In this document: positions 34,634-43,593 of the stretch, one piece after another | Numbering within the stretch: the stretch's first letter is position 1 | Layout of the letters: each line of letters opens with the position of its first letter | The notes under the pieces: model-generated | Database searches by the model: none | Told to the model about the DNA's origin: nothing | Seen by the model: only the letters and a program-made list of their open reading frames with translations | Source of the DNA: JANSWY01 sp965228955 | GTDB lineage: Bacteria > Bacteroidota > Bacteroidia > Cytophagales > Cyclobacteriaceae | Direction: 5' to 3' | DNA length: 64,000 nucleotides | Assembly: GCA_965228955.1 (NCBI GenBank) | Contig: OZ245848.1 | Coordinates: 1,674,001-1,738,000, forward strand | Program-made: the position numbers and the translations under genes

Positions 34634-36457
34634 TTAGTAAGTAGTATTCTTCTTCTTTGGTCCGGCATAACCAAAATTCAACCCAAACCTAATAGGAATA
34701 TAGAGTTTGGTTTGTTTTACATGATCAAAGTAATTTTCAGTGTATTCCACGGTATCATATCGCTCTTGAAAATTTCGATATCCCAATCCAACTCCAAGAA
34801 AAGCATCCCAAGTAAATCCAGCATCTCCTGGGTTCTTCATCCATCTGTTTCCGATGTAAAGATCGTAGGTGAATGTGTCTTCCTGGGCATTTATGGATAT
34901 AGTATTTGTACCAGATGTGTTGATTATGTTTTTACCGTGGCTTACCGAAGAAATTGATAACTGATGGCCGAAGTAGTACATTCCAGTTTGGCGATCTTTG
35001 GAGTAGAACTTTTGTCTAAGATGAAATTCAAATCCAGATTTAAAGTTTTCATCCAGAGCCAAGTTGGAACTGTTTTTGAAAAACGGTTGCCTGATCATAG
35101 TTCCAATTACTTCATAACCTAATCTCTCCTGAGTATAAAACTCCAGAGATACCGGAAGCCAACCACCCACAGTGAAAATTGGATTTGTTCCAATAATGTA
35201 TGCTCTATATTCATTTACCACCGGCTTAAAAAACCTCGACTTATCCTTTTCTTCACGATACTCAGGTTTTTCGTATTGCGATTCTTTGGATATGCTTTCT
35301 CTTGTTCGGAAAATAGGTTTGTCCTCTTCATAGATTGGTTTGTAATATCCTGCAAGAGTTCCATCCGGGTTATAAAGCTTCCATTCCCCAACTCGCTTAC
35401 CGTCTTTAATTTTACCTTCCATCTTAAGGGTTCCATCAGAGTAGAAACCTTTGTAGTTTCCTTCGCCTCTTCGAAACAGAGCGTAACCTTCTTCATTCCC
35501 AGATTCGTTGAAGTAGATCCATTTCCCTTCGTTTTTGCCTTTTAGTACATTGCCTTTGGCTTTTTGCTTTCCATTTTCATAGAATTCCAAAAATTTGCCA
35601 CTGCCTTTTTCAAAGTTTCCTTCGGCTTTTATTTTGCCAGTTTCATAGTAAAGTGTCCAGACTCCTTCTTTTAGGCCATTTGATTCGATTCCCTCAGAAC
35701 TCAATTTTCCATCTTCATAGTAGTATTTCCAAAGCCCTTCTTTCTGTCCTTCTGTATAACCGCCAACCGCTGAAACCACACCGTTTTTATGGTAATATTT
35801 CCATGGACCGTGTTTTGCACCATTCTGGAAGTATCCCTCCGCCTGAATCTCTCCGGACTCATAATAGTACTTCCATTTGCCTTTACTCTTTTGATTGGCA
35901 TTATAACCTTCCATTTTCAAAGATCCGGAAGGGTAGAATTCCTTGTACAATCCAGAACCATCTTCATAATAAGCCTGAGCCTTAAGCTTTTCATCTTCAT
36001 AGAAATAATTCCAGATTCCATTCTTTTTGTGATTGGTGTATGAACCTCTACTCTTCTCAGTGCCATTCTCATAGTAAAATACCCATTCACCTGATCGCCT
36101 ATTGGCAATAAGCTCTCCTTCCATTCGTTTGTTTCCATTCTCATAGAAGTATTCCCAATGACCAGTGGAGACTCCTTCCTTTAATTGCCCATTGGTTTTT
36201 GGACTGCCGTTTTCATAATAGTATATCCAATCACCATCAGGTTTGTTGGAAACGTATGTTCCTGTGGATTTTAATTTTCCGGAGTTGTAGTATGAGTTAT
36301 ACTCACCTTCAAGTTGGAAATCTTCCAGGTTGTTTACCGTGTAAGTCTCTTTTATTAAGGTGCTGTCAATATCGTAGTATGTGGTTATTTTTTGACCATA
36401 CACAGACGGAACAGTCAATAGCAATAATGCTGTCGATATGATAACCACAAATTTCAC
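34634..36457 (-). CDS. Exported MORN-like (YwqK) repeat protein with C-terminal barrel-like domain
   Basis: 607 residues with a signal peptide (1-21). Fourteen repeats of about 22-24 residues with the pattern WxYYYENGxxxxxG can be counted between residues ~50 and ~375. They match the MORN_2 / toxin-antitoxin YwqK-type repeat, whose function is not settled. A different C-terminal part (~420-607) has alternating polar/apolar strands, aromatic ends and FGLNFGYAG, like a small outer-membrane barrel. The combination suggests a surface-displayed repeat stalk. It follows TDO in the same direction (14-bp gap). Confidence 0.82.
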   Translation of the reverse strand: MKFVVIISTALLLLTVPSVYGQKITTYYDIDSTLIKETYTVNNLEDFQLEGEYNSYYNSGKLKSTGTYVSNKPDGDWIYYYENGSPKTNGQLKEGVSTGHWEYFYENGNKRMEGELIANRRSGEWVFYYENGTEKSRGSYTNHKKNGIWNYFYEDEKLKAQAYYEDGSGLYKEFYPSGSLKMEGYNANQKSKGKWKYYYESGEIQAEGYFQNGAKHGPWKYYHKNGVVSAVGGYTEGQKEGLWKYYYEDGKLSSEGIESNGLKEGVWTLYYETGKIKAEGNFEKGSGKFLEFYENGKQKAKGNVLKGKNEGKWIYFNESGNEEGYALFRRGEGNYKGFYSDGTLKMEGKIKDGKRVGEWKLYNPDGTLAGYYKPIYEEDKPIFRTRESISKESQYEKPEYREEKDKSRFFKPVVNEYRAYIIGTNPIFTVGGWLPVSLEFYTQERLGYEVIGTMIRQPFFKNSSNLALDENFKSGFEFHLRQKFYSKDRQTGMYYFGHQLSISSVSHGKNIINTSGTNTISINAQEDTFTYDLYIGNRWMKNPGDAGFTWDAFLGVGLGYRNFQERYDTVEYTENYFDHVKQTKLYIPIRFGLNFGYAGPKKKNTTY

Positions 36458-36471
36458 AAATATTCTTACTC

Positions 36472-37437
36472 CTATTTTTCGTTAAGAATTTCCTTCATAA
36501 CCCATCCTTTACCCCAATCGTTCCTTTCCTCCTCCGTCCAGATATCTGGGAAAAAGATCACTTTTTGGAACTTAGGAGGTAAAAATTTCTGCCAGTTTGT
36601 ACCTCCTGTAGCACTAATAACATTAGGATCTCTATGAAGATAACGAACAGCCGACTTAAAATGAGCTAATGGCCAAAAAAGATTTGCCACTGAGTCTAAT
36701 TCTCTCATTGATTTAATCGCCTGATCTGTCAGGTCATTTGATGAATGATACTTCTGATAAACCTGCCAGATATTAGTTTCTCTATATTTCTTAGCCAGGT
36801 TTTTTAACTGCTCAGAGTACTTCTCGTCAAATTGATTTAGTGTCAATGTCTTTTTGCCGGTAGCTAGTTCAGTGGCTCCACTTTTCCAGTACAGGTAATC
36901 ATATAGAACATCTTCAGATCCATCCGGGTCAATTTTTTCTCGATATGAAACATTCATTAGGTTTCTGAGGTCCGTGGAGCAAATTTCAATCATTCTGTAC
37001 TGAACCGATTGAAATCCGCTGGAAGGAAGAAGTGACATTCTGAATTTTAGAAATTGTTCTTTTTCCATACCATCGATCATGATTTCGAAGGAATTGACTA
37101 ATTGCTGAAAGTAGCGATTGATTCGATCGATCCTCATGATGAATTTCTCCGTATTTCCTTCTTCACCAGGGATTTGCTCTATTTCCATCAGTATCAGTTT
37201 AAAAAATAATTCGGTGATCTGATGGTAGGCAATAAATATTTTTTCGTCAGGAAAGCTAGTTCTTGGGTTTTGGAGACTTAAAAGTGTATCCAGGTGGATA
37301 TAGTCCCAATACGTTAAATAGTCTGAATAAAGTAAGCCATCAAGGTAAGAAGACAAATCCTGTCCCATGGCGTCATATTTCTCATCCAGCTTTTTAAGTT
37401 GTTGATATAACTCTTCCTTTATTTCCGTTTTATCCAC
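36472..37437 (-). CDS. Tryptophan 2,3-dioxygenase family protein
   Basis: 321 residues, within the range of TDO. TDO is a haem enzyme that opens the indole ring of tryptophan to N-formylkynurenine. YHQITELFFKLIL (His72 region), SSGFQSVQYRMIE (139-151) and the C-terminal GGT (278-280) are family signatures. His259, before KSAVRYLHRD, corresponds to the proximal haem ligand. It is divergent from an acyl-CoA dehydrogenase of the glutaryl-CoA type, which suggests a tryptophan/lysine degradative role. The rest of the kynurenine pathway is not in this window. Confidence 0.9.
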   Translation of the reverse strand: MDKTEIKEELYQQLKKLDEKYDAMGQDLSSYLDGLLYSDYLTYWDYIHLDTLLSLQNPRTSFPDEKIFIAYHQITELFFKLILMEIEQIPGEEGNTEKFIMRIDRINRYFQQLVNSFEIMIDGMEKEQFLKFRMSLLPSSGFQSVQYRMIEICSTDLRNLMNVSYREKIDPDGSEDVLYDYLYWKSGATELATGKKTLTLNQFDEKYSEQLKNLAKKYRETNIWQVYQKYHSSNDLTDQAIKSMRELDSVANLFWPLAHFKSAVRYLHRDPNVISATGGTNWQKFLPPKFQKVIFFPDIWTEEERNDWGKGWVMKEILNEK

Positions 37438-37464
37438 TGAAATGGTTTTCTTTGTTACAAATTG

Positions 37465-37472
37465 TAAATTTG
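37465..37472 (+). promoter_or_regulatory. Possible -7 element for the acyl-CoA dehydrogenase
   Basis: TAAATTTG matches TAnnTTTG and lies 32 bp before the ATG at 37504. A TTTG box is present but only 10 bases upstream, and TTTT only 15, so the -33 is not convincing. Confidence 0.3.
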
Positions 37473-37503
37473 AATTAATAATTCGAGTAAAACAACACCA
37501 AAT

Positions 37504-38727
37504 ATGTCATTAGATACATTGACCCAAAATGAATCTCACGTGAACAGAAATAAGCAAGATCTGTTCGAATCACCTGATTTTTATGCATTAGATGATTTGC
37601 TGACAGATGAGCATAAGCTTATCAGAAGTTCTATCAGAGATTTCGTTAAGAAAGAGATTAGCCCATATATTGAGGACTGGGCAGAAAGAAATCATTTCCC
37701 TTATGAGATGGTGAAGAAGTTTGGAGATGTTGGAGCTTTCGGTCCAACTGTTCCAATGGAGTATGGAGGAGGTGGTTTAGACTACATCTCTTATGGTTTA
37801 ATAATGCAGGAAGTGGAGAGAGGAGATTCCGGAATGAGATCTACAGCATCTGTTCAGGGTTCTTTGGTAATGTATCCTATCTATGCTTTCGGTAGCGAAG
37901 AGCAAAAAAGAAAATACCTTCCAAAATTAGCAGCAGGAGAGTGGTTAGGATGCTTTGGTCTTACTGAGCCTGATCACGGTTCTAACCCAAGCGGCATGGT
38001 AACCAACTTCAAAGATGCAGGTGATCACTATGTACTTAATGGAGCTAAAATGTGGATTTCTAATGCTCCAAAAGCTGATGTTGCGGTTGTTTGGGCGAAG
38101 AATGAAGAAGGAAGAATCCATGGATTGATAGTTGAAAGAGGGATGGAAGGATTTACAACTCCTGAAACTCACGGTAAATGGTCTTTGAGAGCTAGCTGCA
38201 CGGGAGAATTGGTTTTTGATAACGTAAAGGTTCCAAAAGAAAACTTATTGCCTGGTAAAAGTGGCTTAGGAGCACCAATGATGTGTCTTGATAAAGCAAG
38301 ATTTGGTATAGCATGGGGTGCAATCGGAGCAGCAATGGATTGCTATGATTCAGCACGGAGATATGCATTGGAAAGAATTCAGTTTGATAAGCCAATCGGA
38401 TCTTTTCAGTTGATTCAAAAGAAACTTGCTGAGATGCTTACTGAAATCACCAAAGCGCAGTTATTGAACTGGAAGCTCGGTAAGATGATGGAAGAAGGCA
38501 AAGCCAGCACTGCTCAAATCAGTATGGCAAAAAGAAATAGTGTTGCCACTGCATTGGATATTGCCAGAGAGGCAAGACAAATCCATGGCGGTATGGGAAT
38601 TACCGGAGAGTACCCAATGATGAGACATATGATGAACCTTGAGTCTGTTGTGACTTATGAAGGAACTCATGACATTCACTTATTGATCCTGGGAGCTGAG
38701 ATTACTGGTATTCCGGCATTTAAATAA
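37504..38727 (+). CDS. Acyl-CoA dehydrogenase, glutaryl-CoA dehydrogenase-like
   Basis: 407 residues of typical ACAD fold. GLTEPDHGSNPSGMVT is the FAD/substrate-binding segment, and the catalytic base is Glu386 in VVTYEGTHDIH. A YEGT position for the base and the RxxHGGMG-type segment (QIHGGMGITGEY) place it with glutaryl-CoA dehydrogenases, which oxidise and decarboxylate glutaryl-CoA to crotonyl-CoA in lysine and tryptophan catabolism. Divergent from the TDO gene (66-bp gap). A terminator follows at 38750-38777. Confidence 0.9.
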   Translation: MSLDTLTQNESHVNRNKQDLFESPDFYALDDLLTDEHKLIRSSIRDFVKKEISPYIEDWAERNHFPYEMVKKFGDVGAFGPTVPMEYGGGGLDYISYGLIMQEVERGDSGMRSTASVQGSLVMYPIYAFGSEEQKRKYLPKLAAGEWLGCFGLTEPDHGSNPSGMVTNFKDAGDHYVLNGAKMWISNAPKADVAVVWAKNEEGRIHGLIVERGMEGFTTPETHGKWSLRASCTGELVFDNVKVPKENLLPGKSGLGAPMMCLDKARFGIAWGAIGAAMDCYDSARRYALERIQFDKPIGSFQLIQKKLAEMLTEITKAQLLNWKLGKMMEEGKASTAQISMAKRNSVATALDIAREARQIHGGMGITGEYPMMRHMMNLESVVTYEGTHDIHLLILGAEITGIPAFK

Positions 38728-38749
38728 AATTGAGATTATTGATTTATTG

Positions 38750-38777
38750 AGGGTTGGCATATGTCAACCCTTTTTTT
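38750..38777 (+). terminator. Terminator of the acyl-CoA dehydrogenase gene
   Basis: AGGGTTG / CAACCCT pair over 7 bp with an 8-base loop, followed by a run of seven T. It begins 23 bp after the stop. Confidence 0.8.
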
Positions 38778-38830
38778 GTTGAATAGCGCTAACTATTGTA
38801 TTTTTAGTATCAGTACAATCTCTCTCGCTG

Positions 38831-40222
38831 ATGCACCTCAGAATACTGTTCACAATTATTCTATTGTTTGGTTTTATCTCTTGCAGTAAAACAAAAGAGT
38901 CTTCTGAAACCGATCAACAGGCGACAAATACATATATCAAGTCAACCGTCTCACAACTATCTTTTCCTCTTGACTTTCCAGCATCTGAACTAACTGTTTT
39001 AGTTAATAAGTTGATGCCCGCTGTTTTGGTAGATGAAAAGATCAAATTGAAAAAGAAGGGCGACTACCTCAAACTCAGAATTTTACCGATCGGGAAAGTC
39101 TTGCTAAATGTATACGGCAATAATCTTGATGTCTCTTTACCAATAAAAGTTGAGGCTATCGTGAATAAAAAGGTGGTTGGTGTTGATGTGAAGAATAAGA
39201 AGCCAATTACGTTTGAGATGAGGGTCGATCTACATACAGAATTATCTATTGATGAAAACTGGCAACTACAGGCCACTTGTAAATTGCAAGAGACAAAGTG
39301 GATCACTGAGCCAGATTTGAAAATAGCTGGTGTATCCGTCAATCTGAAAAATGTTGTAGATAATGCCATCTCCAAGAAACAAAGGAAAATTGAAGAGTTA
39401 ATTTGTGAAACACTAACAAAAGTAGTCCCAATCAAAAAACAGGTTTCCAAAATTTGGGAATTGCTAAATGTTCCTCATCGGGTTGGTAAAAAGCCAGTTG
39501 AAATTTGGCTGGCAACTAATCCAAAATCTTTTGCAGCTGAGATGGATAAGAAAGTTAAGGGTATCGTACGTGTTAATATTTTTGTTGAATCTCAGATATC
39601 CATTAGCCCTGTCAATGAAAACAAAGTATCGGCCACCAGTTTGCCTGAGAATAAAAAACTAAAAAACCATCAACACGCACTTGACATGTCAATTAAGTTG
39701 ATGTTGCCATTCGATTATATGGACAACCTACTCAAAGAAAGACTAAAGGAAGTTGATCTGACTTACCAGGGATTTGAAGTTGAAATAGAGGACATCAAAA
39801 CGGATCACTTTGATAACAAGATTCGAATTCAGTTTTCACTTAAGGGTGATGTAGATGCGGATGTAAAAGCTTTAGCGATACCAGTACTCGATGATGATCA
39901 GAACCTTACAATTAGTGATATTTCGTTTGAATTCGATAGTGATAATCCTCTCGTTTACCTAACTGACCAGGTTTTTCATAGTACTTTGAATGATTATTTG
40001 GTTGATAACACTACGATTAGTCTTAAGAAAGAACTGAATTCCATTGACCAGAAAATAATGGAGGCTATGAATAGGTCCAAGGTAGGTGAGAAAATAGAGA
40101 TGGATTTAGAACTTTCAGCAATTTCCTCTGATACCCTTTTATTCTACAAAGACAGACTGGAGTGGTGGTTTAATGTGGATGGAACCACTCGCGCAAGTTT
40201 GAATTCAAATATTGTGAAATAA
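38831..40222 (+). CDS. DUF4403-family lipoprotein
   Basis: 463 residues with a lipoprotein signal (FISC, Cys18). The sequence matches DUF4403: repeated lipid-binding-like units (similar to the SMP/BPI-like folds) with alternating strand patterns such as STVSQLSFPLDFPASEL near the start and LKGDVDADVKAL late. It is periplasmic and membrane-anchored; function unknown. The last base lies 2 bp from the convergent DUF3179 gene. Confidence 0.85.
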   Translation: MHLRILFTIILLFGFISCSKTKESSETDQQATNTYIKSTVSQLSFPLDFPASELTVLVNKLMPAVLVDEKIKLKKKGDYLKLRILPIGKVLLNVYGNNLDVSLPIKVEAIVNKKVVGVDVKNKKPITFEMRVDLHTELSIDENWQLQATCKLQETKWITEPDLKIAGVSVNLKNVVDNAISKKQRKIEELICETLTKVVPIKKQVSKIWELLNVPHRVGKKPVEIWLATNPKSFAAEMDKKVKGIVRVNIFVESQISISPVNENKVSATSLPENKKLKNHQHALDMSIKLMLPFDYMDNLLKERLKEVDLTYQGFEVEIEDIKTDHFDNKIRIQFSLKGDVDADVKALAIPVLDDDQNLTISDISFEFDSDNPLVYLTDQVFHSTLNDYLVDNTTISLKKELNSIDQKIMEAMNRSKVGEKIEMDLELSAISSDTLLFYKDRLEWWFNVDGTTRASLNSNIVK

Positions 40223-40223
40223 C

Positions 40224-41282
40224 TCAATTCCCAATCTCAACCCCAGGATAAAATGTACCCCATGAAAACCAATAACCGATAAAGGATTGAGTAGGTAGTA
40301 GCTTTTCACCTTCTCTTGGTCCTGAAACTGCTTCACCAAATACGTTCCACCTTGTTCCTTCATTGTCTTCCATTACAACTGGTAGTGATCTTGGTATGGG
40401 TCTAAACTCTAATTGTGTACCATCCGCCAAAACACTCTGAAAAATCATGGCGTAGTTGTCGATATCATTTCCAAAAATAACAATCGGAGTACCTTTGAAT
40501 ACATCATGAATTAAGGCCACCTCATCTGTCATTTGTGATAATCTATACGTTTTAGCATCTCCATCATCAATAATCCCAACAACCCTTTCCTTATTGTGAA
40601 GCCTATTGTCTTCTACATCTACCGGGAACAGTAAAAAGGAATCATTCCTATAATCCCGGCCTCCTATGAAGTATGGGAAGATTCCATAGCTTCTATCGAT
40701 ACCCGTGTTTCTGGTAACCACTGTAGATTCTGGAAACATTCTTTTCCATGTTCCCCAGGTAGTTTCAAATACCTGATATGTTTCTGGTCTCTCTCCAATG
40801 AGATCTCCGTTTACGGATTCTACAAGCATCTGTGACCAGGCACTGCTTGTTTTTCGATCATAAGGAATCAGATTGCTGTTATATAAAAGACCACTTACTC
40901 CAAATGTGGTAATATCTCCCTCAATTTCTCTACTCCACCCTAAAGCAGTTCCTGTAAGTGGGCAATAGTTGATTGCTATAGACTTGCCACCAATGTCATC
41001 ATTAATAATCTCATGCCAATCCAAAATTTCATGAGGATACGCCCGGGTTTCGTTTCCAACTTTGAATCCCACAATTAGTTCATCATCAGTTAAAAATGAA
41101 GTGCTTGCTGCCGACTCCACTTCCGGATTAGTTAAAGCAGGAATTCCATCAACGCCAGGTCCACCACTCAAAACATCATCTCTTGGGATGCTCCAGTCAC
41201 CGTCAAATAGTGCTCTTGGATTATCATCTCCACAAGAGCTTAGTAAAAGACCTAATATGCAAATCGTGAGTAGCTGTTTCAT
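40224..41282 (-). CDS. DUF3179-family lipoprotein
   Basis: 352 residues with a lipobox (LSSC, Cys17). DUF3179 signatures are the opening DGIPALTNPEVESAAS, YPHEILDWHEIIND, INYCPLTGTALGW with a conserved Cys, and SQMTDEVALIHD. The family is found in marine bacteria; function unknown, possibly metal or thiol chemistry. Its ATG overlaps the stop of the upstream outer-membrane protein gene (ATGA), so the two are co-translated. Confidence 0.87.
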   Translation of the reverse strand: MKQLLTICILGLLLSSCGDDNPRALFDGDWSIPRDDVLSGGPGVDGIPALTNPEVESAASTSFLTDDELIVGFKVGNETRAYPHEILDWHEIINDDIGGKSIAINYCPLTGTALGWSREIEGDITTFGVSGLLYNSNLIPYDRKTSSAWSQMLVESVNGDLIGERPETYQVFETTWGTWKRMFPESTVVTRNTGIDRSYGIFPYFIGGRDYRNDSFLLFPVDVEDNRLHNKERVVGIIDDGDAKTYRLSQMTDEVALIHDVFKGTPIVIFGNDIDNYAMIFQSVLADGTQLEFRPIPRSLPVVMEDNEGTRWNVFGEAVSGPREGEKLLPTQSFIGYWFSWGTFYPGVEIGN

Positions 41283-42238
41283 TTTATATTGATGTCTAGT
41301 TTTTTAGAATTGATTATGTATAGGAAACCACCATTGAATCTCATGGTAGGAGTTAGTTGAGTGCCTTCTAACCGACTGTAAACCGGGATCTCTGTTGAAA
41401 GACTGAATGATAATTTCTCATTGATCACACTTGTAATCGATGGAACTAAAAAGACCCAATCACCACCTGTATTTGGGAGTCTGATATCGTTCTGCCTATC
41501 CTGATCAACAGTTCTGTATCTTAAGCCTAAAGAAGGATCCAGAAATAATGAACCAGTATGAAATCTATCACTGATTCCAATAAAGCTTTGAAACTCATTC
41601 GAAAACTTAAATGACTCGGAACCAAGGTATTCATCATTAGTTCCTTTCAGTGCGTAGGTAAAAGTTCCAAATACTGAAGTCGTTGGTCTTAAACCAATAT
41701 TCCGGATGTAATTAGTCCACACGATACCATCCCATGCTCCGCTTCCAGGTTGTAAGTCTGCATTTTCTGTAAAACCATTGCTTTGTAAATCGGATGCCCC
41801 TGTTGGCAATTTTGGGCCAGCACCAATAGTCAGGGATTGATTTGAAGAATTGATCAACTGATACTTGAGAAGTATTACAGCATCACCTATTCCTCTAGTA
41901 GTGGCTGTATTAACATTTCCAAATTGAGTAATCTCTCTGGTTTGAGTAACATAAGAACCAAATAGATCTACTGAAAATCGATTATTGATGGAATACCCTA
42001 ATTCAATTATTGTCGAATTGGTCAAACGCTTTCTTGAATCATCTGAAAGTTCATTTGAACCTGCTTTTAAAGTATTTAGGATATTAATATCGTGGCTAAT
42101 GCTAATTTGAAAGGTGCCATTTTTTCCAGGCGGTAAACCCAGATTTCCGGAGAGTGGGACACCACCAGAGCAACAGGTTTGAGCAAATGCAATCTCTGCT
42201 GAAAGCATCAGGACTATAATAGGCAGGTATTTGAGCAT
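41279..42238 (-). CDS. Outer-membrane beta-barrel-like protein
   Basis: 319 residues with a signal peptide (about 1-19) followed by a Cys-Cys pair (TCCSGG). The rest is alternating strand sequence with aromatic girdles (for example LIELGYSIN and SLGLRYRTVD) and an amphipathic C-terminal strand ending LDINIK. It resembles transporter-like proteins of DUF6588 or similar outer-membrane families, but I cannot name the family with certainty. It is coupled to the DUF3179 lipoprotein by ATGA. Confidence 0.72.
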   Translation of the reverse strand: MLKYLPIIVLMLSAEIAFAQTCCSGGVPLSGNLGLPPGKNGTFQISISHDINILNTLKAGSNELSDDSRKRLTNSTIIELGYSINNRFSVDLFGSYVTQTREITQFGNVNTATTRGIGDAVILLKYQLINSSNQSLTIGAGPKLPTGASDLQSNGFTENADLQPGSGAWDGIVWTNYIRNIGLRPTTSVFGTFTYALKGTNDEYLGSESFKFSNEFQSFIGISDRFHTGSLFLDPSLGLRYRTVDQDRQNDIRLPNTGGDWVFLVPSITSVINEKLSFSLSTEIPVYSRLEGTQLTPTMRFNGGFLYIINSKKLDINIK

Positions 42239-42318
42239 GAGCTATTCGTTTCAAGTTGCAACGATATAACACGCTTTGTGATTCCTGACCTTAGTCGGGA
42301 ACTTGACAATGGAGATGC

Positions 42319-43449
42319 TTATTTTGGCATCAGCAGCCAAACTCGTCCATAATGGTTCATGAAGTTGGCAGTTTTGAATCCTTCATCTCCAAATCCACAA
42401 TAGATATCAACCCGACCAGGACCTTTGATAGCTCCACCACGGTCCATGGCAAAAAGGATTTGGTATTCGTGTTGAATGAAATTACCCAAACTATCTAGTT
42501 GCGGAACTTCAGCTAGTAGAGCACTTCCAAATGGAATGAAATTAGTATCAATGGCACTTGAATACTTTGGTACCAGGCTAACACCAGCAGCACCTTTTGG
42601 AATTGGATCTACAAGTCTGAAGAAGATATAGGATTCATTGATATTTAAAATCTCTTCCTCTTTTTCGGGATGCTTATCAAACCATGCTTTGATAGAAGAG
42701 ACAGAAATGTCTTCTTCGGATATAATTCCATTGTTTACAAAATACCGCCCTATGCTCTTATAATCGAGGTTGTTTTTGCCTCCATAAGCGAGGATTTTCT
42801 TGGTTCCATCTTCAAACCTGACAAGTCCAGACCCCTGAACATGCAGGATGAAATTATCAAACCGACTTTTGCACCATGCTATCTCCAGGTTCTTGCCAGC
42901 AAGTACTTTCTTAGAATCAATTTGTTCCCTGGATGGAAGTTGTCCTTTCCATCTTTTAGGAATTCTATAAAATGGATATTTGAATACAGAATCAGGTTTA
43001 CTTCTTACATCCAATTCAGGTGTGAAATAGCCGGTGAAATGTACATTGCCTATACTATCTTCCCCTTGTAGCTGATAGTAATTGAAATTATGCATCAGTG
43101 TACTATCGTTAATTTCATTAAGGGAGCTAAGAATAGAATAGGTTTCTTTTAATTCTTTAAATCCAATTTTTAGATTACCAATTGTTTTAGTCGCATTATG
43201 CCTGGCAGCACGCACAATCTTCCTTTGACTTTCCAATGCTTCCTGAAAAGCGGTCATTTCTACGGAAACTGCAAAATCCTGAATACTATCTTTTCTAAGG
43301 ACTTGTGGAAATGAAAGGTCGTAATCTCGCTTGCCATTGTCTTCTGCAACGGAATCAATAAATTCTTCCTGTTCTGTAACTTCAGAAGTGGTTTTGGTCC
43401 GGCAACTGATGACCAGAATACATAGATAGATCAGGTAGTGGTGACGCAA
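42319..43449 (-). CDS. mltA: Membrane-bound lytic murein transglycosylase A (MltA)
   Basis: 376 residues with a lipobox (VISC, Cys16). MltA cleaves peptidoglycan glycan strands. The split barrel and 3D domain are visible: HVQGSGLVRFEDG, GAAGVSLVPKYSSA, and FAMDRGGAIKGPGRVDIYCG near the end. Asp348 in RVDIYCG is in the position of the catalytic Asp of the family. The 3D-domain aspartates are present. It is periplasmic, outer-membrane anchored. Convergent with nothing; divergent from the M28 gene (144-bp gap). Confidence 0.92.
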   Translation of the reverse strand: MRHHYLIYLCILVISCRTKTTSEVTEQEEFIDSVAEDNGKRDYDLSFPQVLRKDSIQDFAVSVEMTAFQEALESQRKIVRAARHNATKTIGNLKIGFKELKETYSILSSLNEINDSTLMHNFNYYQLQGEDSIGNVHFTGYFTPELDVRSKPDSVFKYPFYRIPKRWKGQLPSREQIDSKKVLAGKNLEIAWCKSRFDNFILHVQGSGLVRFEDGTKKILAYGGKNNLDYKSIGRYFVNNGIISEEDISVSSIKAWFDKHPEKEEEILNINESYIFFRLVDPIPKGAAGVSLVPKYSSAIDTNFIPFGSALLAEVPQLDSLGNFIQHEYQILFAMDRGGAIKGPGRVDIYCGFGDEGFKTANFMNHYGRVWLLMPK

Positions 43450-43593
43450 CTGTCATATGGTTTACTTGAATCCGCAAAATAAGGTTTACAGATCAGGATT
43501 TTAAAGTAATTCAAACATTGTTTTCCACAAGCGGTTTCTAAGTGACTGGTTTTTTTGATTTTTTTGAACCTAACAAGAATTAGCTGACTAAAC

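Noticed and set aside
39064..39450. Minus-strand frame of 128 codons inside the DUF4403 gene
   Set aside because: Antisense to a well-supported coding region, with unusual composition (Ser/Phe-rich shadow of Lys/Glu-rich codons).
42282..42301. Hairpin between the outer-membrane protein and mltA
   Set aside because: A short stem TTCC-GAC / GTC-GGAA with a mismatch and no T-run; too weak to call a terminator.
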